Source: Ligula intestinalis
Lineage: Eukaryota; Platyhelminthes; Cestoda; Diphyllobothriidea; Diphyllobothriidae
DNA: 64,000 nucleotides
Assembly: GCA_036362985.1 (NCBI GenBank)
Contig: JAYGXS010000002.1
Span: forward strand, 90,649,673-90,713,672
Direction: 5' to 3'
A model generated the notes under the pieces. That model ran no database searches. It was not told where the DNA came from and saw only the letters and a list, made by a program, of their open reading frames with translations. This document shows, piece after piece, positions 44,151 through 54,461 of the stretch. Position numbers and translations under genes: made by a program. Position 1 is the stretch's first letter. Every line of letters starts with the position of its first letter.

Positions 44151-45059
44151 GTATCACCTCACCATTTCCAGCTGGATTAGAGTAGGTGGCTTGCATGCTA
44201 GTGTTCGTCCATTTCTGGAAAAAACACACTTTTTCGAGTTGGCCTATTTCTTTAAACACACTCAACAAAGGGTCTTTTGCTGCCTATAGTCTGTCCAAAG
44301 GATCCGACGCTGACCACAGCAAAGTAGAGATGTGGCCGGCTATTAAGCCCACATTGAATAAGTTCGCCTCTTATTAATAAGGTTTATTTGTAAAGCACAT
44401 CTTTGGCGCCGTCAAAAACCCCGGAAGGCAGGAAAAAACCTAACCCAAACCCCTTCTTTCGCAGTGACCATTGTATTTGTTTTGGTCTTTTGCTAGGTCA
44501 ATAGTGTGCGAAATAAGGAGTTTGTTTTAAGTGAAAAAAACCTGACTTCTAGGAAGCAAATCTAGAAAAACATGAAATAAAATATCTATACATTGTAGGT
44601 GTTACGGTTTTATAGTAAGAATACTTGGGGTCTGGAAAAAACTGTTGTGTCCTTTAAATGAGGTATACTTAGCCGCGGTCAGTTTGAAGGTGAAAAAATC
44701 AGCTGAGGATATGGCGTCTACCATATGCATGGGTCTGCTCGATACGGAGATTACAATCGTTGTCCAGTGGCACAAGTTTGCTAATTAGATGGGACGTTGC
44801 AGATGTCTGAGGTGGGTCGAGGCAGCTGCGAAGCACCATCGTCATTCAAGTGTATCGGCAGAAGACATTCGGCCTTTCGTTTGTCGAATATCTAAGTGAG
44901 ATTGAGATTTACATCATTAGTATTTATACTTCTGATACAATATAAATGGAAACAATATCTATTTTAGTATAGTTGAAGAGAAAATTATTTTCTTTCATAA
45001 TAATTTTTTATAAACATTTAGATATTAGTAGAGGAATATTGGAATAGATAAATTGTTCT
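44151..45059. other. Spacer between RTE-like and CR1-like elements
   Basis: No gene seen. At 44335-44385 CTATTAAGCCCACATTGAAT resembles the TTAAGCCCAC repeats at 48845-48915 on the far side of the CR1-like element. Confidence 0.45.
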
Positions 45060-45214
45060 TAGTTTTTGTTTTTTATTTTTATTTAAGGATTGGAAAAGGA
45101 GGCAAGGCACAATTTTGCTTAAGCTTTGATTTTATCAGCGTTGGAAACCGTCGACTGGAAAGCTTCCAGCATTTGCCAGTTTTCTCCAAAATGTTCGGGA
45201 ACTCTCCTGGACCG

Positions 45215-48082
45215 TTAGATCCCTTTTGGTCCGAATTGGACGTCAAAGAACTGGTTAGCAAAGTGTCCTATTTTGTTCAGAAATATATGCGTCATGTCAT
45301 TTGATAATAACTGTTTGGTCTTTCTTCTAAATTCGGCTAAACTGTGGCTTTTGCGAATATCGTTGGGTAGGGCATTCCATATGATCGCATATCTTATGGT
45401 GTAGAAATTTGATCGCTGGGCCGTCCTAGCTTTAGCGTTATGAATTGTATGTTGGTTGTTTCTAGTGGGACGGGAACCGTTTTGATTTGTTAACATATTA
45501 TTGCTAAGGATGTTCTGATTATGTGTCACTTTAAATAGGAAAATTAAACCATTTTGGAGTCGCCTTTGCCAGAGGGGTTTAAGGCCATATCTATTGTACA
45601 TTATTGAATAGGAGTCTCGGGCGTCATCGCGTTTACACAGAACTCTGGTAAACCTTCGCTGGATTTTTTCTAGTTTCTGTCTGTCATCTGATGACATGGT
45701 ACCGAAAAATATTGAGCAGTAATCTAGAATAGGTAAAACGTACATTTTGTAAAGTTTAGTCTTAAGTGTAATTAATGTGAAATTTTTACTTATGAAGCCA
45801 CATAGTCGATTGGCTTTTGGTGCGATTTGTTTAACATGTGGGGATAAGTCAAGAGTATTAGAATAGCTAAGACCTAAATCTTTTAAAGATGTAAGCTCTT
45901 TTATTTCTTGACCACTAAACATTATGGGGGGAAGTTTTAGTGGTCCAAAAATCATGAGATGACATTTTGTTGGTGAAAACGGCATTTGCCACTGAACACT
46001 CCAGTCGTTTAGTTTTTGAAGGTCTAATTCAATTGTTCTATGCACACTACTTATCGAATTTTTGTTATAGGCATATGCGAGTTTTAAGTCATCTGCATAT
46101 AAAAATGTTTTACCAGATGTCGATATCGTGGATAACTCATGAATGTAAATGAGAAATAAGAGTGGACCTAGGATAGTGCCTTGAAAAACACCACTGCTTA
46201 TATGAGTTGGTTCTGATACTATATTTCGAAGTTGTACTACTTGAAATCGGTTGTGAAGATAGGATTTGAGGAAATCAAGGAGGGGGGGCCGAATCCCGTG
46301 ACTCACTAGCTTCACGATCAGTCTTTTATGTGGAACTTTGTCAAAGGCTTTTTTTAGATCAAAGTAAATTGTAGCTACCGTGTTCCCATCATCTCGATTT
46401 CTGGAGACGAATTCCAAGAAAGTGAGATGGCAGGACTGACATGACTTTTTAGGTAAAAAGGCATGTTGAGAGGGAGGTATGAGATTTACATTCGTCAGAT
46501 GGTCTAACATTTGGTTATAAATTATTTTTTCTAAGATTTTTGCTAAAACTGATGTGCGGTGAACACCACGATAATTTTGGGCATTGGACCGATTTCCGTT
46601 TTTGTAAATTGGGGTGATACATGATTTTTTCCAGATTTCTGGATAAGTACCATTTGACTGCAGTAACGAGAAAAGGTTAGACAGAAGTATTGGGGCATAT
46701 GTCATATGTCTCAGTATGCAAGGAGGTATTCTATCCGTTCCATATGATGTGGAATTGGACAGTTGGCGGATAGCTTTCTCTACAGTTTCTTCGTTAAACA
46801 ATATCTCTTTTAATACTAGTGCCGTCATTTCTGTTGGTTGGGGGATTGGTTCTTCCTCGACTGAATAGTTGGTTGAGAAATACTCGTTGAAAAGATTTGC
46901 TATTTGGTTGTCATTTGTTATAACCATTCCTTGGTCATCAAGCATGATTTGGGGGCCTTGTTTTCGATGATTATTTATTTGTTTCCTGAAGATTTGGGCT
47001 GTCCCTTCTGGGGACTCGATTGCCCGAAGTTCTGCTGCTATCGTCTTATTTGTTTCAATGTTCTGGGCTAACTCGTGAATCTCTGTAATGCGTCTTAGCG
47101 TAGATAGATAACTAATACATGCGTCGTGGAGTTGTTTTTTAAGTTTTTTTAGCCGTTTGGAAAGGAAGTTTGGGATTAGTGATTTCTTACATGGGGATCT
47201 CTCGTCAATTAGGGTGTCTCGAATTAAATTAAGGGTGGCATATAATATGTTTACAGCTTCTAGAGGAGATGCTGTTAGGAGGAAAGAGCTCCAATCCAAT
47301 GACCTAATGTAGTTATTCATAGACTCAATGTCAAGATTTTTGGGGTTTATAGAAGTGTAACTAGGATCAGGTCTTATTTTAATGCTAAGAGGGAGCACTG
47401 CTATTATTGTCTTATGATCACTATCAAAGGTTAAGCTGTCGTAGTGCGTATATAAGGGCCAGATATCATTGGTGAGAATAACATCGAGTATATTGTTTCC
47501 CCTGGTTGGTTTGCTTATTATTTGCGTCCAGTTATGAAACACAATTGATGATAATAATTCATCATGTCTGGATGGGGCTGATAGTTCTGTCCAGTTTATT
47601 TCTGGACGGTTTAAGTCTCCTGCGATTATCTTATATTCGGTTTGGATATTCGAAAGAATATCTAGTAGATTTGTAAGACCAGTGTCATCATTACTATATT
47701 CCGGAGGGGTGTACAAACATCCAATTAGAATGCTTTTAAGGGTCTTGGATGTTATTATAGCAAAGCACGCTTCGCCATTGAACGTCTCCTGGAGAACCTC
47801 AAAGCCACTCTGTTCTATGGTAGATCTAATGTAGATCATACAACCTCCTCCTCGTTTATCCGCACGGTCCTGTCTATAGAAGGTGTAGTTTGCTATAAAA
47901 AGTGAAGCATTGGAGGTTGATTCGTTTACCCATGTTTCTGTTAAAAAGACTATATCGGGATTGTGTGTGTCAATAAAAGTCCTAAGTCGTGGAACTTTGT
48001 TTACTATCGATCTAGCATTAATAAGAGCAACACCTATGGTGTCGGATACAAAAGCTGGAATCTGTTGTGAAAAAATGGATTC
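45215..48082 (-). CDS. CR1-like endonuclease and reverse transcriptase (ORF2)
   Basis: The open frame runs 955 codons after TAA-TAG at 48088-48083; the first Met is only at 47839, inside the nuclease domain. Before that Met it encodes VALINARSIVNK and PDIVFLTETW, the first two EEP motifs, so translation must begin upstream or by frameshift. Then GDLNRPEINW and TFDSDHKTII complete the EEP domain. The RT follows: CITPIYKNGNRSNAQNYRGV, HAFLPKKSC, ATIYFDLKKAFDKVPHKRLI (motif A), SGVFQGTILGPLLFLIYIHE (motif B) and FLYADDLKLAY (catalytic YADD). All catalytic residues are kept. It makes the element's cDNA by target-primed reverse transcription. Confidence 0.9.
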   Translation of the reverse strand, partial: ESIFSQQIPAFVSDTIGVALINARSIVNKVPRLRTFIDTHNPDIVFLTETWVNESTSNASLFIANYTFYRQDRADKRGGGCMIYIRSTIEQSGFEVLQETFNGEACFAIITSKTLKSILIGCLYTPPEYSNDDTGLTNLLDILSNIQTEYKIIAGDLNRPEINWTELSAPSRHDELLSSIVFHNWTQIISKPTRGNNILDVILTNDIWPLYTHYDSLTFDSDHKTIIAVLPLSIKIRPDPSYTSINPKNLDIESMNNYIRSLDWSSFLLTASPLEAVNILYATLNLIRDTLIDERSPCKKSLIPNFLSKRLKKLKKQLHDACISYLSTLRRITEIHELAQNIETNKTIAAELRAIESPEGTAQIFRKQINNHRKQGPQIMLDDQGMVITNDNQIANLFNEYFSTNYSVEEEPIPQPTEMTALVLKEILFNEETVEKAIRQLSNSTSYGTDRIPPCILRHMTYAPILLSNLFSLLQSNGTYPEIWKKSCITPIYKNGNRSNAQNYRGVHRTSVLAKILEKIIYNQMLDHLTNVNLIPPSQHAFLPKKSCQSCHLTFLEFVSRNRDDGNTVATIYFDLKKAFDKVPHKRLIVKLVSHGIRPPLLDFLKSYLHNRFQVVQLRNIVSEPTHISSGVFQGTILGPLLFLIYIHELSTISTSGKTFLYADDLKLAYAYNKNSISSVHRTIELDLQKLNDWSVQWQMPFSPTKCHLMIFGPLKLPPIMFSGQEIKELTSLKDLGLSYSNTLDLSPHVKQIAPKANRLCGFISKNFTLITLKTKLYKMYVLPILDYCSIFFGTMSSDDRQKLEKIQRRFTRVLCKRDDARDSYSIMYNRYGLKPLWQRRLQNGLIFLFKVTHNQNILSNNMLTNQNGSRPTRNNQHTIHNAKARTAQRSNFYTIRYAIIWNALPNDIRKSHSLAEFRRKTKQLLSNDMTHIFLNKIGHFANQFFDVQFGPKGI

Positions 48083-48852
48083 CTATTACTTGGTTGATTG
48101 TGTTGAGGGCTCATGTGCGGAAATTGTGTGATTGGTGGATAATATGGTGGTGTTGGACTATTTGTGGTGAATTGTGCATTATTGGGAAAAATTGGTGATG
48201 AGAGTGGTGGAATTCGATGGCATTGTGTAACTATCGGAGGGTATGGTGTTGTGCGAGGTGGGATTTGATTGTGTGTGTTGTATTGAAAGGGTTGGGTGTG
48301 CGGTGGTCGTCTTGTGTATGGGCTAGGATACATGGGTTGAGAGAAGGGGTTAGGTGTCATTTTAGGGTGTGCATTTAAATACGGATATTCGTTTTGATAT
48401 GAAATTCTGTTTGGGACTGGTGGTCTATTCTGGGTTGTTCGGGGGAGATAATCTAACACTGGTTTACTACTTTGGTTCGTTGAGTTAGGACTGGTATTGC
48501 TATTTATGGACATGTTTAGACGTGTGTTGTTATTTATCGGTGTATCTTGATTAGATTCAGGATAAGTGTTGGTCATGTCTAATGGGGTTGTACTATTTCG
48601 GGGTCTTTTAGTTTGAACCTTATTCTTTCCCTTAATTGCTTCGGTAGGTTTATTATTTGCTTTCGGTTTGTCATTATTGTAGTTAGAAGAAGTCGCTCTC
48701 AAGTCATCTAAGCTGATGCTACGTTGATAGTTTTCGTTTTCCTTCCCAGATGAGGAGGAACTCGTTAATTGTTCCTCTGAAGTAGCATTTAGTGGAGTGT
48801 TTCCGTCCTCAACGACTATATGCGGCTGACTTATGGGCGCGATGTGGACTTA
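48034..48852 (-). CDS. Pro/Asn-rich frame upstream of CR1-like ORF2
   Basis: Open from the TAA near 48852 to the stop at 48034, about 272 codons; no ATG at its left limit is evident. It begins APISQPHIVVEDGNTPLNAT and is rich in Asn, Pro, Thr, Tyr and Ser (for example PPYYPPITQFPHMSPQHNQP). No zinc knuckle or coiled coil is visible. It may be the end of ORF1 or the N-terminal extension of ORF2. It overlaps the ORF2 frame by 49 bases in the -1 register, with a run of six T (48075-48070) in the overlap. Confidence 0.7.
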
Positions 48853-48918
48853 ATAATCGGCGACTGCTGCATTAAGCCCACGGTTAATAAGCCCACCGCT
48901 TATTAAGCCCAATTTGGT
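48845..48918 (+). repeat. TTAAGCCCAC short repeats at the 5' edge of the CR1-like element
   Basis: GCATTAAGCCCACGGTTAAT, AAGCCCACCGCTTATTAAGC, CCAATTTGG: three loose copies of (A)TTAAGCCCAC within ~50 bp. A relative is at 44337. Confidence 0.5.
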
Positions 48919-49738
48919 CTGGGCCCGATGTGGGCCATAAAGGTAACTGTGTAAGTAAGAGTGAAACCATGTTCGTTAAAATGTGTCGTCACTCTTATGT
49001 ATACGAAACAGAAGGCTGTTTTTAAGCAGGGCGTGTGGTGAAAACGGGATAAAGCACAAGTGGGGAGACACGCTGAAACAACGGATTTCTCATATTGAAG
49101 CCAAAATATTTTACCGTATCGGCGAAGTCAAACAATTTATCTTTCCTTAATTTGAAACCGGCATCAACAATTGCCATGTTGTCTAGGGCCACCAAAAACA
49201 AAATTCGGAATTGAAATTGCCCACTAGACGTAAACCAATCCTTAATTTGGACCAGTTTTGGGAGCCTTGGCGACCCCTCGAAGGCTGAAACCTACGTCAG
49301 CCAAAGGAAGGATTTCATAATGTCACGCTCCTGCCAATTGCTATGGGAATTCCCGATCGGGTGTCAGATTGGCTGTATTATGGTGTTTATCTTGCTGCCG
49401 TGGATTAGAATTCCGCCTGGCCACCGAGTTTTCACAAGTGGGGCAAATGCTTTCTTTCTATTCCGAACCCCTGTCCCCTCCTTACTATTAACTAATGGGC
49501 CGAAGTCCTTTTTTTCCATAGGTGCTTAAAATACTTACTTTGGTTTTGTAGCTGTATGCCGCCCTGTTTAGGTCTGTTGCTGTTGATGCTTTCAATGGGT
49601 CTAATTGTTGTGAGATATCAGCAAGCTTGTCTAGTATTTTCTAACAGAGTTAAATTCTTAAATTATTTTTCTTGTTCGCTAGTGTTATCTTGCTAAGAAA
49701 TGTTATGCTCCTGCCACAGGCCATAAAGTCCTGATCCG
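48919..49738. other. Region upstream of the first visible SHC exon
   Basis: No further exon with PTB N-terminal motifs found. The frame 49320-49529 has no domain. A promoter or a 5' intron is expected here. Confidence 0.4.
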
Positions 49739-49869
49739 ATGGATAACATGAACGATTCTGCGACAACGGATTTCCATCCGCTAATTTACGCTTTGCGTTA
49801 TGTTGGATGCGTTGCAGTAAAGGTGTCTATCAAGGCTCTTGACTTTGCCACTCGTACGAAGATTGCGCG
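49739..49869 (+). CDS. SHC-type adaptor, first visible exon (PTB domain start)
   Basis: The frame reads MDNMNDSATTDFHPLIYALR, then YVGCVAVKVSIKALDFATRT, KIA and two bases of an Arg codon before the donor CG|GTAACT. It matches the opening of the SHC phosphotyrosine-binding (PTB) domain, where vertebrates have a VRY(M/I)GC.EVL.SMR.LDF.TRTQVTRE pattern. SHC adaptors bind phosphotyrosine NPXY motifs of activated receptors at the membrane and pass the signal to GRB2/RAS. The start is uncertain. ATG 49739 is the first Met after an in-frame TAA, but an acceptor just upstream (CCATAAAG) would make this an internal exon. Confidence 0.8.
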
Positions 49870-50689
49870 GTAACTATTCAGCTAAATGCGCGTTATTTTT
49901 ATATTTCTTCATGCCTCCAGCCGTAGACATGAATCCTTCCAGTTTTCACGGGTAATAAATAAAACTTTTACTTCTGACTCATAGACTTAGCCTAGTACAG
50001 CATTCTGTTAAGCTGTTTGTGAGCTTATGATTCTATATTTTGTAGTTTCCTTCTGATTGATTACTACGCAGCTACCTAGTAGTATTGACCAGCCAATACA
50101 ACTTCAGGCGTTTTCTCCACACGTGACTAAAGTAACTTGAGTATTCAGATCTTGTTCCATTTTGCACAATGGCTCATCTTGTAGACATTGCATATTTTAT
50201 TTTTACTTTATTTCCATCGAATCAACCCGTCAGCAGTGGTCTCATCTTAACGAATTGACGACGTAGGATTTAATCTGTTCTCATGTAACCCTTTTCGAGT
50301 GTATACTTAATGAATTATTTAACTGACTCTTAATTTTCGACACACCTATACGTTCGTCACTGCATTAATTACTGCCTTGGTGGTATTTGTGTTTCCTTCG
50401 GAAATTTCTACTGTACGTAAGTATTTTGACTTTCGTAGCAAAAAACAAATCTTGAGCCATGTAGGAATTACAGTGTTTTTTTTTCATGTTATTTTTAGGA
50501 GCATAGCCGCTTATATTTTTCACTTCTTGTAGTCGCTTATACAAAGCTCTAGGACCAGAACTGCCAAAAGCACACTGAAGCAGACTGAACAAGACATTCG
50601 ACTGTTTTTCTTGCGTTTCTGTAGCTAGAATATTAAGTGGTCTAGCTCAAATTATCCTATTCTTCTTCATCAAACATTTTGTTTCCGAT

Positions 50690-50768
50690 CGTCAGATAAC
50701 GTCTTATCCATAGAAATTCGATGTCACTGAACATCGAATTGTCATCAGCCCTAGCTATCCATCAAATT
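50690..50768 (-). ncRNA. CTGATGA plus long hairpin, degenerate hammerhead-like
   Basis: On - strand GGGCTGATGAC is followed by AATTCGATGT-TCAGTG-ACATCGAATT, a perfect ten-pair stem with a six-base loop, then TCTATGG. The layout matches a hammerhead core plus stem II, but the required GAAA after the stem is absent. It may be a decayed PLE terminus or simply a stable hairpin. Confidence 0.4.
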
Positions 50769-51529
50769 TAATGGACAAGCAATCGCGGTTAGGCAACGGA
50801 AAGTGGATACTGTTTTTCTAGATATTTCGCAATTAAACAACCACCTGTGACTGACTGATTTGATGTTGCTTGTGATTTGTGAGAAGTGGTGTCACTTCAG
50901 TTTTGTGGAAACAGGCTATTCTGTGTGCCCAGAAAGGAAGTCTGGATAAAAACCAGAAAAAAATATTTGCTTGATGAAATTATTCCACTTTTGCTAAGTT
51001 TTGTTGTAATATTCATTAAGTTCTATGGTTCATGACATCTGCGTTTCCAGCATGGACTCAAAAGTCCTCAAATTTCTTCTGGATCTTCGAGTTTATTGGC
51101 AAACATTCGGAAACAGTACTATTAATTCTGGCACGGTCACTTGTACCATTGACTGACACTAACTATCTGGACCTTAAAACTATGAAGTACTGTTAAACCA
51201 TTCGGTACCTAAAGGAATACCCAAAAAATGAAAACAAAGTCAATGCTGGAACACCATATTTACCGCTGGGATCTCTTATCGCATTTCATGTGTCACGTAT
51301 TAAAAAGATGTCAAAATTCCTTTCAAAATGTTTCCTGCTCATCTGCATTTTTGCGTTTAAGCATTTAACTTCATAGTGACGGCTAACCGTCTGCAAGTTA
51401 TTGTGTCCTTCACAGATAAAAAATTAAATACCAGATAGGAGCAGGAGTTGTTTGTGAATCCACAAACGCTGTCATTATTTAACCTTTTGAATTCAGTATG
51501 CTTCCAAGCAATCACATTCGTTTCCTTTC

Positions 51530-53815
51530 TCTGGCTTGTACGGCCTGACTACAACATATAACAGTTCTACCGTCGGTTCCGATGGTGTCCTCTGTCCTAA
51601 CTATCCACCCGAAGCCTCCCGCCTGGAACGAGAAAGAGATGAAATACAAGCGCGTGATGCCAGTGACCCGCGCATTGGCGAACTGAATGGCTTGATCACT
51701 AAGACTATCAACGATGGCAAATGCTAACGCTGGCATAAATTAGTTTCAGATTGCAATTTCAGCGGCAACTTAGCTGCCTATTGGAAGCTTTTACGCAACC
51801 TGACCAAACCCCGAGCTGATACATCGAACCAGTCTATTAGCTTTGGAAACGGCAAGTTCATTTCCAACAACGGTAAGATCGCCGCGAAGATGAACAAGCT
51901 GTTTTCGCCCCGCTCGGCGCCCAGTCCTAAAAGCCAGCGCTCCCTTCTTCGTCTCGTCCATAAAGCCCCGCCCCCAGACATTTCCTTTTCGGCTGATGCC
52001 ATCCTCACCGCCGTCAAGAAAACAAGAACTACGAAAGCCTTAGGATGGTCTGGCGCCTATCCATGTGCGCCACATCGGCCTGAGGGTGGCTGCCTACTTT
52101 GCTGCCCTCTTCAACTTCACTGGCAACTTCAATCATCCCCGATTGCTGGCGCCAGTCGATTATTATCCCCCTAGTCAAAGCGGGTAAGGACCCCAACCTA
52201 GCGACCTCTTATCGCCCACTTGCCCTCCTGAGTCCATTGGCGAAGATCTTGGAACGGCTCATCCACCCAATTCTGACGTCCGCGGCGGAACTATCTGGCC
52301 ACCAACATGGTTTCCGATCGGGTCGCGGGACTACAACGGCGCTTTTCGAGCTCAGCGACGCTATCCTAGAGGGCTTCAATCAACAGAAGCCCGCTTCGCG
52401 GACCGTGGCAGTCTCAATTTACCTGTCACGAGCCGTTGACTGCGTCCGCCACGATCAGCTCCTGCAGGACTTGGTCTCTCTGAACGTCCCGACTGGCCTG
52501 GTCCGATGGTTGGTGGCTTACGTCCGTGGCCGTCACTATCGTGTCCTTTTCCGGGGCGCTCTCTCTAAGCCCTGTAAGCAGACCTGTAGCGTCCCTAAAG
52601 GTTCTGTGCTCAGCCCGACGCTCTTTAACATCTACATGCGAGAGCTCTCGCTCTTTCGGGCACCTGTGCAAGTAGTATCCTACGCGGACGATGTTACGTT
52701 CTTCTGCCGGCACCATCAGATTGATCAGGCTGCACAGCTCCTCACGGAGTTTATGCCTGTTGTCGAAAACATCCTCACCCAGCGCGGAATAACGATCTTG
52801 GCAGCCAAGTCGTCCGTAACTGTTTTCACGCTGGATCCGAAGGAGTTTAATCATCACTCGGCCATAACCGTCAACGGTGCGTCCTTATTGCTCGTCCGCA
52901 AGCCCAAGCTCTTTGGCGTGCGTTTCGATCAGCTTTTCACGTTCGCAGACCAAGCAAGGGAGGCCGCAGGCAAATTGAGCCGCTGCACCAAGGTCCTCAA
53001 GGCTCTAGCAGGCACATCCTGGGGCTGCCCGAAAGAGACTTTGTCTATTACTTTCAAGGTGCTGGCCAAGCCGCACCTCACTTATGCGGCACCAATTTGG
53101 TCTCCTACGATGAGCTCTACCAGCCTGCACCGCCTCCAGTCAGCACAGAATGCTGCCCTCCGCACGATCACGGGTTGCTATAAAATGTCGCCCATAGATC
53201 ATCTTCACGCGGAGGCTTCTGTTCTACCGGTCGCCCATAACAACGCTCTCCTTAGCCAGCAGTTCTGATGGACTTGTTCGCAACCCGGCCATCCAAACCA
53301 TCACCGTTGCAACGCTCCCGAGCCCTGCCGCAACGTCCGGCCGTCTATTCGAGCACTCCACAAGAAAGCTGTTGTCTCGTCTCTCGCGGATCTACCTGTT
53401 GATTGCTCTGCCACCAAGGCAGGCTTCCAGCGTCTCCACCAGAGAGTCCTTGTCGAGGAGAAACGAGGCTACCGTCCCCCGGTACTTTTGGGTGGCTATC
53501 CACCCCCGATTGCGGCCTCGGAACGACATCTCCCGAGGGTCACTCGCTGTACCCTGGCGTAGCTACGCAGTGGCTACTGTATGCTCCTTCCCCGGCTCGA
53601 CCCGTCCATACCCGACTGCTGTCCCGACTGCCGCATGACTGCCGTCATCTCTTCGCCTGCAGTTCCCGGCTAGGCACCCACCTCACTCCCGCGGACCTTT
53701 GGCTCAAGCCGGTCGAGGTCGCGACTTTTCTCCGTCTCCCGACTACTCTCAGTTTGGATTCCGGCGGGGATTCCTGATCCAACTATGGGCTATGACACAC
53801 ACCTAGTGTCCTCCG
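51530..53815 (+). mobile_element. Jockey-like non-LTR retrotransposon, 5' truncated and decayed
   Basis: It begins in the linker between endonuclease and RT (RLERERDEIQARDASDPRIG, then a stop, then LAAYWKLLRNLTK), passes through at least two frameshifts (near 52045 and 53270), and ends with the Cys/His tail and GGGCTATGACACACACC. The endonuclease is missing. The tail matches the nested copy at 42046-42540. It lies in SHC intron 1 in the sense orientation. Confidence 0.85.
52099..53268 (+). pseudogene. Jockey-like reverse transcriptase
   Basis: A 389-codon frame holding most of the RT: CWRQSIIIPLVKAGKDPNLA, SYRPLALLSPLAKILERLI, HQHGFRSGRGTT, then VSIYLSRAVDCVRHDQLL (motif A), TCSVPKGSVLSPTLFNIYMR (motif B) and QVVSYADDVTFFC (motif C). 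In motif A the catalytic Asp expected in SIDLSRAFD is Tyr, so the enzyme should be inactive even though the frame is open. The C-terminal part continues in another frame after the stop at 53268: KAGFQRLHQRVLVEKRGYRP, then CPDC and SSPAVPG. Confidence 0.85.
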
Positions 53816-54285
53816 CGTTCTTCACAGCAGGCTGGAATCAAGCACCGTGACTTGCGCACGAATTAGATTATAGCGGGCGTGGACTTGCGCTGCATTTACC
53901 AGACTCAGTCTTCCACCCATCTGGGTCTGTTGTCATGGCCAAGTTACGAAAACCGGGAGTTGGAGAGAACATTAGTAGATCAAGGCGACAACCCTTCTCC
54001 CACTCGTTATTTACACACAGTTTTCTGCCACTTATCTGTTTCCATCCATAAAACAAGGTGGAATTGAAACACTTAACTTGTTTACAATTAATCTTTCAAA
54101 ATTGGGGCTGCTAAGAGCTCTTGCTACTATAAACAGTCAGGTTCTAAATGCTTCTGTATATGGCTTCGCACTGTGGCCATGTTTTGTTATGTATTAAGTT
54201 CGTCGTGTAGGCAAAAAAAGAATATTTTACCTATTCTGTAAACCAAGTATGGCCATCTTAAAACAATTTTCACATCATTTTTAAG
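53816..54285. other. End of SHC intron 1
   Basis: No further element recognised. It ends in a weak pyrimidine tract and TTTTTAAG. Confidence 0.45.
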
Positions 54286-54461
54286 CGAATGCATTCATCG
54301 CGTATGCGAAGACGCTAAACTAAAGATACCCTCAATGCGACCGACCGTCAAGAAAATGGACGCCTACATTGACAAGACCACTAATCTGGCCCATACCATG
54401 AAGAGTGTCAGCCTTACAATCAACCTCGAAAGCATTGTTGTAGAAGACTTTCACACCGGCT
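54286..54461 (+). CDS. SHC-type adaptor, PTB exon 2
   Basis: The acceptor is CATTTTTAAG. The first base completes the Arg codon, giving KIA-RECIHRVCEDAKLKIPSM, then KTTNLAHTMKSVSLTINLES and IVVEDFHTGS before the donor TCG|GTAAGC. In SHC PTB domains the same place reads REAISLVCEA, a basic loop, ITLTVSTSSLNL and ADC. The loop differs, but length and flanks agree. It ends in phase 0, matching the next exon at 60101. Confidence 0.85.

Larger units (their letters stand above)
45060..48852 (-). mobile_element. CR1-like non-LTR retrotransposon, nearly intact
   Basis: On - strand: a Pro/Asn-rich frame (48852-48034), an endonuclease-RT frame (48082-45215) and a ~155 bp 3' end that finishes CCTTAAATAAAAATAAAAAA, with AATAAA and an A-rich tail at about 45065-45095. 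The 5' edge is set where the upstream frame meets TAA and TTAAGCCCAC repeats, so the copy is probably 5' truncated. Few disruptions suggest a young insertion. Confidence 0.85.
49870..54285. other. SHC intron 1 with a jockey-like element
   Basis: 4.4 kb intron from GTAACT to TTTTTAAG. It carries a strong hairpin at 50690-50765 and a jockey-like element at 51530-53810. The rest shows no coding content. Confidence 0.7.
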
